From: Isoetes taiwanensis
Lineage: Eukaryota; Streptophyta; Lycopodiopsida; Isoetales; Isoetaceae
Direction of reading: 5' to 3'
NCBI GenBank assembly: GCA_021234155.1
Contig: JAJEKV010000045.1
Span: forward strand, 10,486,631-10,550,630
Length of the DNA: 64,000 bases
Below are positions 33,355-44,778 of this stretch, piece by piece. Under the pieces are notes generated by a model that saw only the letters and a program-made list of their open reading frames with translations, was not told where the DNA came from and made no database searches. Position 1 is the stretch's first letter; each line of letters begins with the position of its first letter. Both the position numbers and the translations under genes were made by a program.

Positions 33355-34750
33355 TGCTGCCACTCATGGCAGCATAGAAGAACCATTAGCATTTCCAAAT
33401 ACATGGTTCAATAAGCACATAAGGAGTATTTGAAGTTGCAACTTTGAAGACCATTCGAAAAAGCTACAAAAGACACAAGGACTTGAAGAACCAAAGAAGG
33501 ACATTCACTTGAGAAAGCATTAAAGGAGTATTTTGGCTAAATGGGAGGTCACAAGGCAAGTTACTAAATTTGAAGCCCTATTGAAGATTTGCAAGATCAC
33601 AACTTGGTATGATATCTTGATTTGAGCATTGAAGTTGATATTCTTAAAGTTCTTGAAGAATTGCCTAGCCATTCTCTTTCATTCTATGTCTTGAGTCATT
33701 CTCTCCATTCCATGTCTAGCCTTCTTCTTCCACATTTCCATTTCCTCTCATTACATACTATGGTGTTGGTAACATTTCTTTCCCTAGTCAAATGAAACAC
33801 ACACTCCATGCTCCATCCACCCACTCACCAAAGTCAAGCATTAGGGAGCCTCATGAATTCATTTCAAAAGTACCTAGAGTTATACCTACTAGGTCTTACA
33901 AAAGAAGGACAAAAGCAAGACGTGTCCAACTAGGCAAGAAGTGAACTCCCTAGTAGCATCCCATGTCAAAAAATTGCAAAAGATACAAAAATCCACTTCA
34001 TCATTCATAATTCCACTTCACCACTCATATCACACGTGTCACCCATATCATCCATACTTCATGCCACCTCACCAACAAAATCATCATTTTTTGACTAGGG
34101 AAAAAATGGTTACCAACCCTTAAGTGCCACATCTTCACCATTTTTTTGCCACCTCACCAAGTCCCATGCTTAGTCATTTCATCTTTTTTCCAAAAAAATC
34201 AAAGTGTTCCATTTGAAAATTTGATGTTACTATCTGGTAGCCCTCATGAAAACATGCCACCTGGAACAAACATTCTTGAAAAAAGAATTTATATTGACCT
34301 TCTAAATGGCCTTCTTGGGGCGCGTGCCTTTTTGAAAAAATGATAAAACCTACCTACATTTACCCCCCATCTATCTACCCTCTCATCCCTCGCCAAGTGG
34401 CGCCCCCCTGGCATGCCAAGTCGAAACACGAGCCGAGCTTGGCGTGGGAGGAGACCACGTAATCAGAAGACCTGGCAATGGATCTGTATTTATACCTTGG
34501 CTTCTTTTTCCATTCCGGCCTGTGGGATATTTCTTCACCAGAAAAATCAAGAACCCTAAGATTTGCAGGCCAAGAAACGGATTTTTAGCAGCTGGGAACT
34601 ATCTAATCATGACTATATCCTCCCGATTTAACTTGAGTAATCCCAAGAACTCCAAACCTGTGCTAAATGACGGATAATCTGTTGGATCTTGCAAGAATTG
34701 GAACAGAACAAGGCATTTTCAAAAGGGGGCAAATCGACGAAGGAAATTTC
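33355..34750 (+). repeat. gypsy LTR 1 (5', 3'-truncated)
   Basis: Begins TGCTGCCACTCATGGCAGCA, itself an inverted repeat (8 bp arms, 4 nt loop). It matches LTR 3 for about 1.4 kb to GGAAATTTC and then switches directly to gag leader sequence. The last ~1.04 kb of the LTR as seen in LTR 3 is missing, as is a recognisable primer-binding site. Confidence 0.8.
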
Positions 34751-34857
34751 CTGCTGAAACATCCGATCATGCTGAGGTGTAAGACAACACAGAAACACAA
34801 GCTACTCCTCAAGGTGTATCTATACATCTGAATAAGTCAGTAAATCTCAATGCTAGT

Positions 34858-36492
34858 ATGCCTGCTCAATACTTTGAACTCAATGTCCCTATTCCTGTTC
34901 CTACATTTGATTCTAGCATGAGTGCTAACAACTTTCTTAAGATCTTTGATGAATATTATCAAGAATATGGACACAAGAAAGGGACTAAGTTTGCTGAATT
35001 CAAGAAGTGCTTCAAAAATGATGAAGTAAGGGCTTGGTTGGAGTATGTGATAAGTGATGGTATCAACACATGGGATGAAATTGTCAAAAGGTTCTTATCT
35101 AGATTCGGTAAGGTTTATGACCCTCAAGATCTCATTTTTGAATTACAAACCTTTCATATTAGAAATGGTGAGACTGTTCACCAATATGTGGAAAGATTTC
35201 ACGTGTACTTAACAAAATGCCAAACTAATCAAGTACCTAACCATACCTTACACCTTGTTGCATCTTTCATAAGGGGTCTGACTGGTAGATCAAGAGTACA
35301 CAGGAAGATGCTAAAGATTTACAAACAGGAGGGATTTGCAACCATCCACAAAGCTTTTAACAAGGCCATTAAGATTGCTGATGTGCTTTCCTATTTACCG
35401 GATGATACTCATACCACTAATGATCCTTTCTTCCCAGATTTTGAACAGGAATATATGGGTGCTGATGCTATACCAGTATATGCTATACAAAAAGATAAGA
35501 AGAAACCCAAGGCAGCTGAAGAATCAGACAGTACTGCTGCTACTACCAAGGCAGAGATTGATAAAGTTGCTGAGGCTTTACTTGAGGTCACCAAGCAACT
35601 TCAAGAATTGAAAGCATCTAGACCTGAAAGAAAAAGTTATCCCCCTTGTGCACATTGTATGAGAGAAACTCATTCTTCTGATGTTTGTTGGTACAGGATA
35701 TGCCTCAAGTGTAACAAGAGAGGCCATTATGGAAAGGAGTGTCCTGTTTGTGCCTTTTGCAAAGCTACAGGACATTATGAAGACAGATGTAGTGTCAAAG
35801 AGTATTTTGCAAGACAAGAGAAAGCCAAAACTGTTGAGCCTACTGCTACTGTCAAATATTTGTCTGAAACTAGCTATCCTATCAGATTTATGCAGGAATT
35901 TGAAGAGCAGGAAGAAATAATGGCTGTGCATACGAGGAGAATGAAAGACAAGGGGTTATCTCAAGAAGAAATAGAAGCTAGTGCTGCTAAAGGTAAAATG
36001 AGTGAAAACAAGCAACCTGCACAAGATGGTAGGCAGCTTGTACCTCCTGTGCCTTGTCAGAAATTCCTGAAAAAAGATAAAGATGGTGATGACTTTGAAG
36101 TACTTATGAGAAGTTCTAAAGTTAGTGTAGATTTGCTCACATTATTAAGGATTGCACCCACTTATAGAAAGAAGATGCTTAACTTGACTCAAGATGAACA
36201 GGTTTGTCTCACACAAGAGGAACAAATTGCGTTTACAAATCACATTGAGGAGCAAATGCTAGTACAAGATGAACATGATCCTGGTGCTTTCACATGTGCA
36301 GCCAACATTGGGAAGAAAGCTTTGTCTAAGGTATTGTTGGATGGGGGATCACCTCTAAATGTTATGCCACATCATGTGATGAAACAATGTGGCTTAGAGG
36401 TAGACAAGAAAGCTCCTATGGTCTTGAAATCTTTCTCTAATTCAAGAATTAATCCCATAGGGATTGTAAGTAAAAGTACCAATAGATATTGA
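34858..36492 (+). CDS. gypsy unit A Gag-protease
   Basis: The 544-residue frame starts MPAQYFELNVPIPVPT. Residues about 40-160 form a retrotransposon gag core (FDEYYQEYGHKKGTKFAEFK, FLSRFGKVYDPQD, ETVHQYVERFHVYLTKCQ). Residues about 263-312 hold three CCHC zinc knuckles in tandem (C-x2-C-x4-H-x4-C each: CAHCMRETHSSDVC, CLKCNKRGHYGKEC, CAFCKATGHYEDRC). Near residue 493 is the protease active site LLDGGSPLNVMPHHVM, with DGG in place of DSG/DTG, as in some plant non-chromovirus gypsy elements. The frame breaks at 36474, where the run AAAA is one base longer than in unit B, and the sequence to 36712 is disrupted. Gag packages the RNA; the protease matures it. Confidence 0.85.
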   Translation: MPAQYFELNVPIPVPTFDSSMSANNFLKIFDEYYQEYGHKKGTKFAEFKKCFKNDEVRAWLEYVISDGINTWDEIVKRFLSRFGKVYDPQDLIFELQTFHIRNGETVHQYVERFHVYLTKCQTNQVPNHTLHLVASFIRGLTGRSRVHRKMLKIYKQEGFATIHKAFNKAIKIADVLSYLPDDTHTTNDPFFPDFEQEYMGADAIPVYAIQKDKKKPKAAEESDSTAATTKAEIDKVAEALLEVTKQLQELKASRPERKSYPPCAHCMRETHSSDVCWYRICLKCNKRGHYGKECPVCAFCKATGHYEDRCSVKEYFARQEKAKTVEPTATVKYLSETSYPIRFMQEFEEQEEIMAVHTRRMKDKGLSQEEIEASAAKGKMSENKQPAQDGRQLVPPVPCQKFLKKDKDGDDFEVLMRSSKVSVDLLTLLRIAPTYRKKMLNLTQDEQVCLTQEEQIAFTNHIEEQMLVQDEHDPGAFTCAANIGKKALSKVLLDGGSPLNVMPHHVMKQCGLEVDKKAPMVLKSFSNSRINPIGIVSKSTNRY

Positions 36493-36712
36493 AGGAATTG
36501 TTGTGGCTGCTAATTTTGTTGTGGTTGCATTTGAAGGAATGGATGAAAAAGCAGATATTTATGATTTACTTCTAGGAAGGAGATGGTCGTCTCTGATAGA
36601 TGCCGACTGTTTGGTCAAAAGGGGAATGTACCATAAAGCGATGGAAGAAAACAATTAATATATCTATAACAAGCTTGGGGAGGTTGATTCTTTTAACTTC
36701 ATTGAAGAAGAT

Positions 36713-38572
36713 GTGTTGATATCCAATCAACTTGGGGTATATGAAGTTACCATGACCAATATGGGGGTGGACACAAGTCCAATTAAGGTATGCAATGTAC
36801 ACCAGGAGATAAACTTTGCTTATTTATGGTTTGATGGTGGTGTTTCTAAGAAATTGAATATAGGTTCTTCTGCTGCCATTCTTAAGGACAGGTCAAGCAA
36901 ACTAATGGCAAAAGTTGGCAGAATTCATCAAAATGCTACTTCTAACATAGCTGAATATAAAGCTTTGATAGCAGGACTACAAGAGGCTAAGCATTTAGGT
37001 GTTACTGACATCATTGTATTTGGAGACTCTCAACTTGTATGCAGGCAAATCTTGGGAGAATATCAAACAAAAAATGAAGAGATGATTATGCTTAGGGATC
37101 AAGCACTAGGGGAACTATCAACATTTGCATCCTGGGAGCTACTTCATGTCACAAGAAAGTTCAATGAAGAGGCTGATACCTTGTGTAAGAGTGTTTTGCT
37201 CGAACATTTGGCAGAAGGTGCTATCAAGGAGGAAGAATTGGAGGAAGAAGAACTCAAACAGCTACATCCTATATTGGTAATCAATGCTAGTAGTGAAAAA
37301 CAGGTTAGGGAAATCAAGATAGAAAAAAATGGACAAGAAAGAACTCTTTATGTTGGTGATATGTTTGAGGAAAAGAATGAATGCATGGTAATAGATTTCT
37401 TCAAAGAATGGAAAGATGTTTTTGCATGGGATTATAATGAGCTGATTGGTGTTGATAAAAACATTTGTGAATTTGAAATAAAAATTAAGGAAGGTGTCAA
37501 CCCTGTCATGCAAAAACTAAGAAGGATTAATGTGGCTCTGCTAGACTTAATTAGAGAGGAGTTACTAAAAATGAAAGATGCAGGTGTGATCACTGAAATT
37601 TCAAATCCAGAATGGTTATCATGCATTGTGCCTGTTGAAAAAAAGAACAAAACTATCAGGATTTGTATTGATTATAGAGATTTTAACAAGGCCACTGTTA
37701 AAGACTGCTACCCTCTGCCTTTTTTGGAAGAGGTTTTACATGCTGTTGCAGGGAAGGAGACATACTCTTTTTTGGATGGCTTTTCAGGATTCAACCAAAT
37801 TTCTGTTAAGTTAGAAGATCAACCAAAAACAGCTTTCATCACTCCATGGGGAACTTTTGCTATGAAGAGAATGCCTTTTGGTTTGATGAATGCTCCAGCA
37901 ACTTTTCAAAGAACAATGGATACTATATTCAAGGATATGCCTCCTACTGCTTTTAGAGTTTTTCTTGATGATCTCTGTTTGGGATCAGCCTTGAGAGATC
38001 ATTTCAATTATCTAACTAAGATATGTGGCATGTGCAGGAAGGGAGGAGTGAGTTTAAACCCTAAGAAATGCGTATTTCTATGCTCCAAGGGAGGATTGTT
38101 AGGGCATGAGATTTCCTCTAAAGGGATTCAAGTGGCTGAGAGCAAAGTGGAAGCATTAAAAAAGCTTGCATCACCCAAAACTGTTAAGGAAGTAAAAAGT
38201 TTCTTAGGTATGGTAAGTTTTTTAAGAATGTATGTTCCTCACTTCTCTAATACTGTAGCTCCTATATCTGATCTCACCAAGGTAGGCAAATATACCAAGC
38301 ATGAGAGTAAGTTAATCATGGTAGAGTGGACTCAGACTTGCCAACTTGCCTTTGACAGTATTATACAAGCCATCTCCAATTCTGCACTTTTAAAACCTCC
38401 TGATGTAACTAAACCTTTTGAGGCTTATATCAGTGTAACAAAAAGAGCTGTAGGGTTGGTTTTATTGCAAGAGGAAGGGGTGGTAACTTTTTCTAGCAAG
38501 ATTTGGTCTAATACTGAAATGAGGTACCCAAGGCTCGAGAAAAGTGCAAAGAACTCTTATGTTTTTGATTGA
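36713..38572 (+). CDS. gypsy unit A pol: RNase H, reverse transcriptase, start of second RNase H
   Basis: Domains in order: an RVT_3-type (archaeal-like) RNase H at about residues 35-165 with all four acidic residues visible (WFDGG, AEYKALI, FGDSQLV, EEADTL); a linker rich in Glu; reverse transcriptase at about 260-500 with ICIDYRDFNKAT, LDGFSGFNQI, KRMPFGLMNAPATFQ and the catalytic FLDD near residue 420; then the gypsy RNase H start (FEAYISVTKRAVGLVLLQEE). The frame is lost at 38545, where GTGCAAAGAACTC stands for GTGCAGCAGCTC of unit B. RNase H upstream of RT is unusual for gypsy elements. Confidence 0.85.
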   Translation: MLISNQLGVYEVTMTNMGVDTSPIKVCNVHQEINFAYLWFDGGVSKKLNIGSSAAILKDRSSKLMAKVGRIHQNATSNIAEYKALIAGLQEAKHLGVTDIIVFGDSQLVCRQILGEYQTKNEEMIMLRDQALGELSTFASWELLHVTRKFNEEADTLCKSVLLEHLAEGAIKEEELEEEELKQLHPILVINASSEKQVREIKIEKNGQERTLYVGDMFEEKNECMVIDFFKEWKDVFAWDYNELIGVDKNICEFEIKIKEGVNPVMQKLRRINVALLDLIREELLKMKDAGVITEISNPEWLSCIVPVEKKNKTIRICIDYRDFNKATVKDCYPLPFLEEVLHAVAGKETYSFLDGFSGFNQISVKLEDQPKTAFITPWGTFAMKRMPFGLMNAPATFQRTMDTIFKDMPPTAFRVFLDDLCLGSALRDHFNYLTKICGMCRKGGVSLNPKKCVFLCSKGGLLGHEISSKGIQVAESKVEALKKLASPKTVKEVKSFLGMVSFLRMYVPHFSNTVAPISDLTKVGKYTKHESKLIMVEWTQTCQLAFDSIIQAISNSALLKPPDVTKPFEAYISVTKRAVGLVLLQEEGVVTFSSKIWSNTEMRYPRLEKSAKNSYVFD

Positions 38573-40128
38573 TAGACAAGGACATCTTATCCAAAACAGT
38601 CATACATTCAGTGTATATGAAGCAAAAATCCTTTGTCCTTGTTGTTCTCAAAAAAGTGACCCTAAGGCCAAGATATGCAGATGGGCTTGTAAGATTCAAG
38701 AATATGATATTGTTGTTAAAGTGATTAATTTGGTAAATGATCCCAGTACATATTTGACTAATATTTTGTTTGAGCAGGAAGATGAAGAAGGTTTGACTCA
38801 TGAGGTTCAAGATGATGCAGGTGCTAATGTAAACCTTGTGCAGGAGGCAGATTGGCAAGCGAATATAAGAAGATATTTGGAATCAAATGAGATGCCAGAA
38901 GAACTCAACTCCAACCAAAAAAGAAGGTTCAAGGAGAAATGCAATAAGTTCAAGCTAATAGATAATGTGTTATGCAGGTATGACAAAGAGGGTATGATTT
39001 TGAGGTGTGTTGATGAAGAAGAAGCTAAGTTAGTGTTAGAAGCATGTCATGAAGGAGTATGTGGTGGACATTTTGCTGCAGATACTACAGCAAAAAAAAT
39101 CTTGAGGGCTGGTTATTATTGGCCAACTCTCTTCAGGGACTGCTATGAGACAATCAAAAGCTGCCATAAATGCCAAATTTTTGGTAGAAGAATTCTTCAA
39201 CCAATTTGCCTTAAGCGCCATAACTTCGGGGACCCTTCCAAGTCCGGGGACTTGATTTCATAGGACTCAGATCCACCTTCTTACGCATTAACACCCCGGT
39301 ATATTCTTGTAGCTCTTGATTATTTTACAAAATGGGCTGAAGCTATTCCCTTGAGACAAGCAAATGCTTATACTACGCTAGGTTCATCCACGAAAATATC
39401 GTGCGGATTTGGTGTCCCCTTTCAAACTTATATCCGATAGAGGCTGACCGGTTTCAATGATGTTATAGCTACATTTGCTAGCAACTCTCAAAGTAAGACA
39501 TTCTAAGAGTTCATCCTATTATCCCCAAGGTAATGGCCAGGCAGAATCCACTAACAAAGTGCTCAAAACTATCCTCAAAAAGACTATTAGTGTCTCAAAA
39601 AAGGATTGGCATTTGAAGTTGCATGATGCTCTGTGGGCTTACAGAACTACAACTAAAACCTCGACCAAACATACACCTTTTAGTCTAGTTTATGGGGTAG
39701 AATCTATCATTCCAGTAGAGCTTGAGCTTCCATCTTTGAGAATGGCTTTGAAATTAAATTTGGAAATAGGGGAAGCACTTGAAGAAAGGTGTGTACGGCT
39801 TATGCAACTAGAAGAGCATAGATATGAGGCTGAAAATGCTATACTATTAAAAAAGGCTAAAGATCTAGCAGCCTTCAAAGCAGCACACAAATTGCAAGGT
39901 ACCTTGAAAGATGGAGAGCTAGTCCTAAAATGGAATAAGGCAAGGGAAGACTGTGCTAGCAAATTTGAAGAGCTGTGGGAAGGGCCTTTTGAAGTTACAG
40001 AACCAGCAGGCCAAGATTCATATTGGTTGAAGTCTATACCAGAAGGAAGAATCTTACCAAATCCTATCAACATTTTACATCTTAAGAGGTATTGGCAGCA
40101 GCATGTTGCCCTTAGTCTATTTGAATAA
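38544..40128 (+). pseudogene. gypsy unit A integrase region, broken
   Basis: 38544-39263 encodes the end of RNase H and the integrase zinc-binding H-H-C-C region (CHEGVCGGHFAAD, YYWPTLFRDCYET, SCHKCQIFG). 39264-39474 is scrambled by many small differences from unit B, including the first and second catalytic aspartate blocks. 39475-40128 resumes with YYPQGNGQAESTNK (catalytic Glu) and the C-terminal part. Most of the disruptions fall on CAG/CTG trinucleotides of unit B. As written, this copy cannot make integrase, but the pattern suggests consensus error rather than decay. Confidence 0.8.
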
Positions 40129-40960
40129 ACCTTGTTGTTTAGATGTTAGAGTAGGCAGTGCGTTAGATAAAAGTGTTTTTGCAAAGGCAATAGGTATTAC
40201 TCTTAAAGTACTGATTTATCTTAAGATAGTTCATTTATAGCAATTGATAAATAGAATAGGCAGTGTGTTAGATAAAAAGTGTTCCTTGCAAATGCAGTAG
40301 GTATTATTCCTTTAGTGCTGATTTATTTTAAGTTAGTTCATTTATAGCAATTGATAAATTAATGTCCTTGGTTCTAATGTGAAGTTGCAGAAAATGTTTA
40401 TTTCAACGCTACAAGTACATGAGGCTCAGGTTTGTTTCTTCCTAATATTATACTTTGCCATGCAGGACCACCCTCTTGATTTCACCTTACACCTTTATTC
40501 ACTTCTCAGCCATTCACCTTGATGAGCATGCTGTCTTCACTTCCACCACCAGACAGCATTTTATGCTAACCTTAATTGATTTTGCATAACAGGTACACCC
40601 TCTGCTCTTCATTCATAAACCTTCCATTCTGTTCAAGAGTAGTCCACCATTCATACTTCATCATTTTTCTACTCTGCCCTGAGTATACATTCATATCCCA
40701 GAAAAAGCTGCCACCATATCACCACATGGCAGCTAGATGTTGAACTGATTCTTGTACTGTCATTGCAGGTTCACCCTCTTGTTCATTCATTTTCATCTGA
40801 CACACTCAAGGCTTGCTTTCATATAAACTTGCTTCCCAAATATCTTCTCCCATAATTGCCATCCATTCCATCCATCATGGCAACATTCTGCATGCTGCAA
40901 GAAGGAATTAATGTCTTGAGAAGCTGGAGAACCAGCCTGCCTCTTCTTTTTTTAGCATGA
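40129..40960 (+). other. gypsy unit A 3' untranslated region with internal duplication
   Basis: Non-coding. AGGCAGTGYGTTAGATAAAA at 40153 and 40258 marks a ~105 bp tandem duplication (both halves end AGCAATTGATAAAT). Intron-like AACAGGTACACC/GCAGGTTCACC pieces recur later. The base before LTR 2 is preceded by CTTCTTTTTTTAGCATGA, which is not a polypurine tract; no convincing PPT is visible. Confidence 0.65.
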
Positions 40961-42351
40961 TGCTGCCACTCATGGCAGCATAGAAGAACCATTAGCATTT
41001 CCAAATACATGGTTCAATAAGCACATAAGGAGTATTTGAAGTTGCAACTTTGAAGACCATTCGAAAAAGCTACAAAAGACACAAGGACTTGAAGAACCAA
41101 AGAAGGACATTCACTTGAGAAAGCATTAAAGGAGTATTTTGGCTAAATGGGAGGTCACAAGGCAAGTTACTAAATTTGAAGCCCTATTGAAGATTTGCAA
41201 GATCACAACTTGGTATGATATCTTGATTTGAGCATTGAAGTTGATATTCTTAAAGTTCTTGAAGAATTGCCTAGCCATTCTCTTTCATTCTATGTCTTGA
41301 GTCATTCTCTCCATTCCATGTCTAGCCTTCTTCTTCCACATTTCCATTTCCTCTCATTACATACTATGGTGTTGGTAACATTTCTTTCCCTAGTCAAATG
41401 AAACACACACTCCATGCTCCATCCACCCACTCACCAAAGTCAAGCATTAGGGAGCCTCATGAATTCATTTCAAAAGTACCTAGAGTTATACCTACTAGGT
41501 CTTACAAAAGAAGGACAAAAGCAAGACGTGTCCAACTAGGCAAGAAGTGAACTCCCTAGTAGCATCCCATGTCAAAAATTGCAAAAGATACAAAAATCCA
41601 CTTCATCATTCATAATTCCACTTCACCACTCATATCACACGTGTCACCCATATCATCCATACTTCATGCCACCTCACCAACAAAATCATCATTTTGACTA
41701 GGGAAAAAATAGTTACCAACCCTTAAGTGCCACATCTTCACCATTTTTGCCACCTCACCAAGTCCCATGCTTAGTCATTTCATCTTTTTTTTCCAAAAAT
41801 CAAAGTGTTCCATTTGAAAATTTGATGTTACTATCCGTAGCCCTCATGAAAACATGCCCACGGCACAAACATTCTTGAAAAAAGAATTTATATTGACCTT
41901 CTAAATGGCCTTCTTGGGGCGCGTGCCTTTTTGAAAAAATGATAAAACCTACCTACATTTACCCCCCCATCTATCTACCCTCTCATCCTCTGCCAAGTGG
42001 CGTCCCCCCTGGCATGCCAAGTCGAAACACGAGCCGAGCTTGGCGTGGGAGGAGACCACGTAATCAGAAGACCTGGCAATGGATCTGTATTTATACCTTG
42101 GCTTCTTTTTCCATTCCGGCCTGTGGGATATTTCTTCACCAGAAAAATCAAGAACCCTAAGATTTGCAGGCCAAGAAACGGATTTTTAGCAGCTGGGAAC
42201 TATCTAATCATGACTATATCCTCCCGATTTAACTTGAGTAATCCCAAGAACTCCAAACCTGTGCTAAATGACGGATAATCTGTTGGATCTTGCAAGAATT
42301 GGAACAGAACAAGGCATTTTCAAAAGGGGGCAAATCGACGAAGGAAATTTC
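40961..42351 (+). repeat. gypsy LTR 2 (shared central LTR, 3'-truncated)
   Basis: Starts TGCTGCCACTCATGGCAGCA and ends, like LTR 1, at GGAAATTTC joined to CTGCTGAAACATCC of the gag leader. It differs from LTRs 1 and 3 at several CTGG/CCTGG sites (41834 and 41860) and in homopolymer lengths. Confidence 0.85.
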
Positions 42352-42458
42352 CTGCTGAAACATCCGATCATGCTGAGGTGTAAGACAACACAGAAACACA
42401 AGCTACTCCTCAAGGTGTATCTGTACATCTGAATAAGTCAGTAAATCTCAATGCTAGT

Positions 42459-44267
42459 ATGCCTGCTCAATACTTTGAACTCAATGTCCCTATTCCTGTT
42501 CCTACATTTGATTCTAGCATGAGTGCTAACAACTTTCTTAAGATCTTTGATGAATATTATCAAGAATATGGACACAAGAAAGGGACTAAGTTTGCTGAAT
42601 TCAAGAAGTGCTTCAAAAATGATGAAGTAAGGGCTTGGTTGGAGTATGTGATAAGTGATGGTATCAACACATGGGATGAAATTGTCAAAAGGTTCTTATC
42701 TAGATTCGGTAAGGTTTATGACCCTCAAGATCTCATTTTTGAATTACAAACCTTTCATATTAGAAATGGTGAGACTGTTCACCAATATGTGGAAAGATTT
42801 CACGTGTACTTAACAAAATGCCAAACTAATCAAGTACCTAACCATACCTTACACCTTGTTGCATCTTTCATAAGGGGTCTGACTGGTAGATCAAGAGTAC
42901 ACAGGAAGATGCTAAAGATTTACAAACAGGAGGGATTTGCAACCATCCACAAAGCTTTTAACAAGGCCATTAAGATTCTTTGATGTGCTTTCCTATTTAC
43001 CGGATGATACTCATACCACTAATGATCCTTTCTTCCCAGATTTTGAACAGGAATATATGGGTCTTTGATGCTATACCGGTATATGCTATACAAAAGATAA
43101 GAAGAAACCCAAGGCAATTTGAAGAATCGACAAGATCTTTTGCTACTACCAAGGCGAGATTGATAAAGTTCTTTGAGGCTTTACTTGAGGTCACCAAGCA
43201 ACTTCAAGAATTGAAAGCATCTAGACTGAAAGAAAAAAGTTATCCCCCTTGTGCACATTGTATGAGAGAAACTCATTCTTCGATGTTTGTTGGTACGGGA
43301 TATGCCTCAAGTGTAACAAGAGAGGCCATTATGGAAAGGAGTGTCCTGTTTGTGCCTTTTGCAAAGCTCTGAGGACATTATGAAGACAGATGTAGTGTCA
43401 AAGAGTATTTTGCAAGACAAGAGAAAGCCAAAACTGTTGAGCCTACTGCTACTGTCAAATATTTGTCTGAAACTAGCTATCCTATCAGATTTATGCAGGA
43501 ATTTGAAGAGCAGGAAGAAATAATGGCTGTGCATAATGAGGAGAATGAAAGACAAGGGGTTATCTCAAGAAGAAATAGAAGCTAGTGCTGCTAAAGGTAA
43601 AATGAGTGAAAACAAGCAACCTGCACAAGATGGTAGGCAGCTTGTACCTCCTGTGCCTTGTCAGAAATTCCTGAAAAAAGATAAAGATGGTGATGACTTT
43701 GAAGTACTTATGAGAAGTTCTAAAGTTAGTGTAGATTTGCTCACATTATTAAGGATTGCACCCACTTATAGAAAGAAGATGCTTAACTTGACTCAAGATG
43801 AACAGGTTTGTCTCACACAAGAGGAACAAATTGCGTTTACAAATCACATTGAGGAGCAAATGCTAGTACAAGATGAACATGATCCGGTGCTTTTCACATG
43901 TGCGACCAACATTGGGAAGAAAGCTTTGTCTAAGGTATTGTTGGATGGGGGATCACCTCTAAATGTTATGCCACATCATGTGATGAAACAATGTGGCTTA
44001 GAGGTAGACAAGAAAGCTCCTATGGTACTGAAATCTTTCTCTAATTCAAGAATTAATCCCATAGGGATTGTAAGTAAAGTACCAATAGATATTGAAGGAA
44101 TTGTTGTGGCTGCTAATTTTGTTGTGGTTGCATTTGAAGGAATGGATGAAAAAGCAGATATTTATGATTTACTTCTAGGAAGGAGATGGTCATCTACAAT
44201 AGATGCCGACTGTTTGGTCAAAAGGGAATGTACCATAACCGATGGAAGAAAAAATTGTTATCTATAA
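42459..44267 (+). pseudogene. gypsy unit B Gag-protease, frameshifted
   Basis: Identical in layout to unit A gag: gag core 42459-42983, zinc-knuckle region 42980-43372 and protease region 43536-44267 (LLDGGSPLNVMPHHVM near 43950). Frame is lost at about 42977, 43063, 43088, 43112-43175, 43281 and 43370, where unit A has GCTG, CAGC, CTG or CAG triplets in frame and unit B has altered bases such as CTTTG. The protease frame itself is open, beginning after a further change at 43535, and extends about 200 codons further than in unit A. Confidence 0.8.
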
Positions 44268-44682
44268 CAAGCTTGGGGAGGTTGATTCTTTTAACTTCAT
44301 TGAAGAAGATGTGTTGATATCCAATCAACTTGGGGTATATGAAGTTACCATGACCAATATGGGGGTGGACACAAGTCCAATTAAGGTATGCAATGTACAC
44401 CAGGAGATAAACTTTGCTTATTTATGGTTTGATGGTGGTGTTTCTAAGAAATTGAATATAGGTTCTTCTGCTGCCATTCTTAAGGACATGTCAAGCAAAC
44501 TAATGGCAAAAGTTGGCAGAATTCATCAAAATGCTACTTCTAACATGGCTGAATATAAAGCTTTGATAGCAGGACTACAAGAGGCTAAGCATTTAGGTGT
44601 TACTGACATCATTGTATTTGGAGACTCTCAACTTGTATGCAGGCAAATCTTGGGAGAATATCAAACAAAAATGAAGAGATGA
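44242..44682 (+). CDS. gypsy unit B RNase H (RVT_3 type) N-terminal part
   Basis: Encodes the linker after the protease, then the archaeal-type RNase H with WFDGG, AEYKALI and FGDSQLV. The frame stops near 44680, where unit A has one more A (AACAAAAAATGAAG versus AACAAAAATGAAG), so the last catalytic Asp (EEADTL) is in another frame at about 44767. Confidence 0.8.
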   Translation: MEEKIVIYNKLGEVDSFNFIEEDVLISNQLGVYEVTMTNMGVDTSPIKVCNVHQEINFAYLWFDGGVSKKLNIGSSAAILKDMSSKLMAKVGRIHQNATSNMAEYKALIAGLQEAKHLGVTDIIVFGDSQLVCRQILGEYQTKMKR

Positions 44683-44778
44683 TTATGCTTAGGGGGTCAA
44701 GCACTAGGGGAACTATCAACATTTGCATCACAGGAGCTACTTCATGTCACAAGAAAGTTCAATGAAGAGGCTGATACC

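Noticed and set aside
34698-34714. TTGGAACAGAACAAGGC as a primer-binding site, with LTRs ending TTGCA just before it
   Set aside because: It resembles the tRNA-Met site TTGGTATCAGAGCAAGGC, but the match is poor, the same sequence follows LTR 3, and this boundary gives no target duplication. The CTATC duplication with a restored 79 bp intron fits better. Kept as the alternative.
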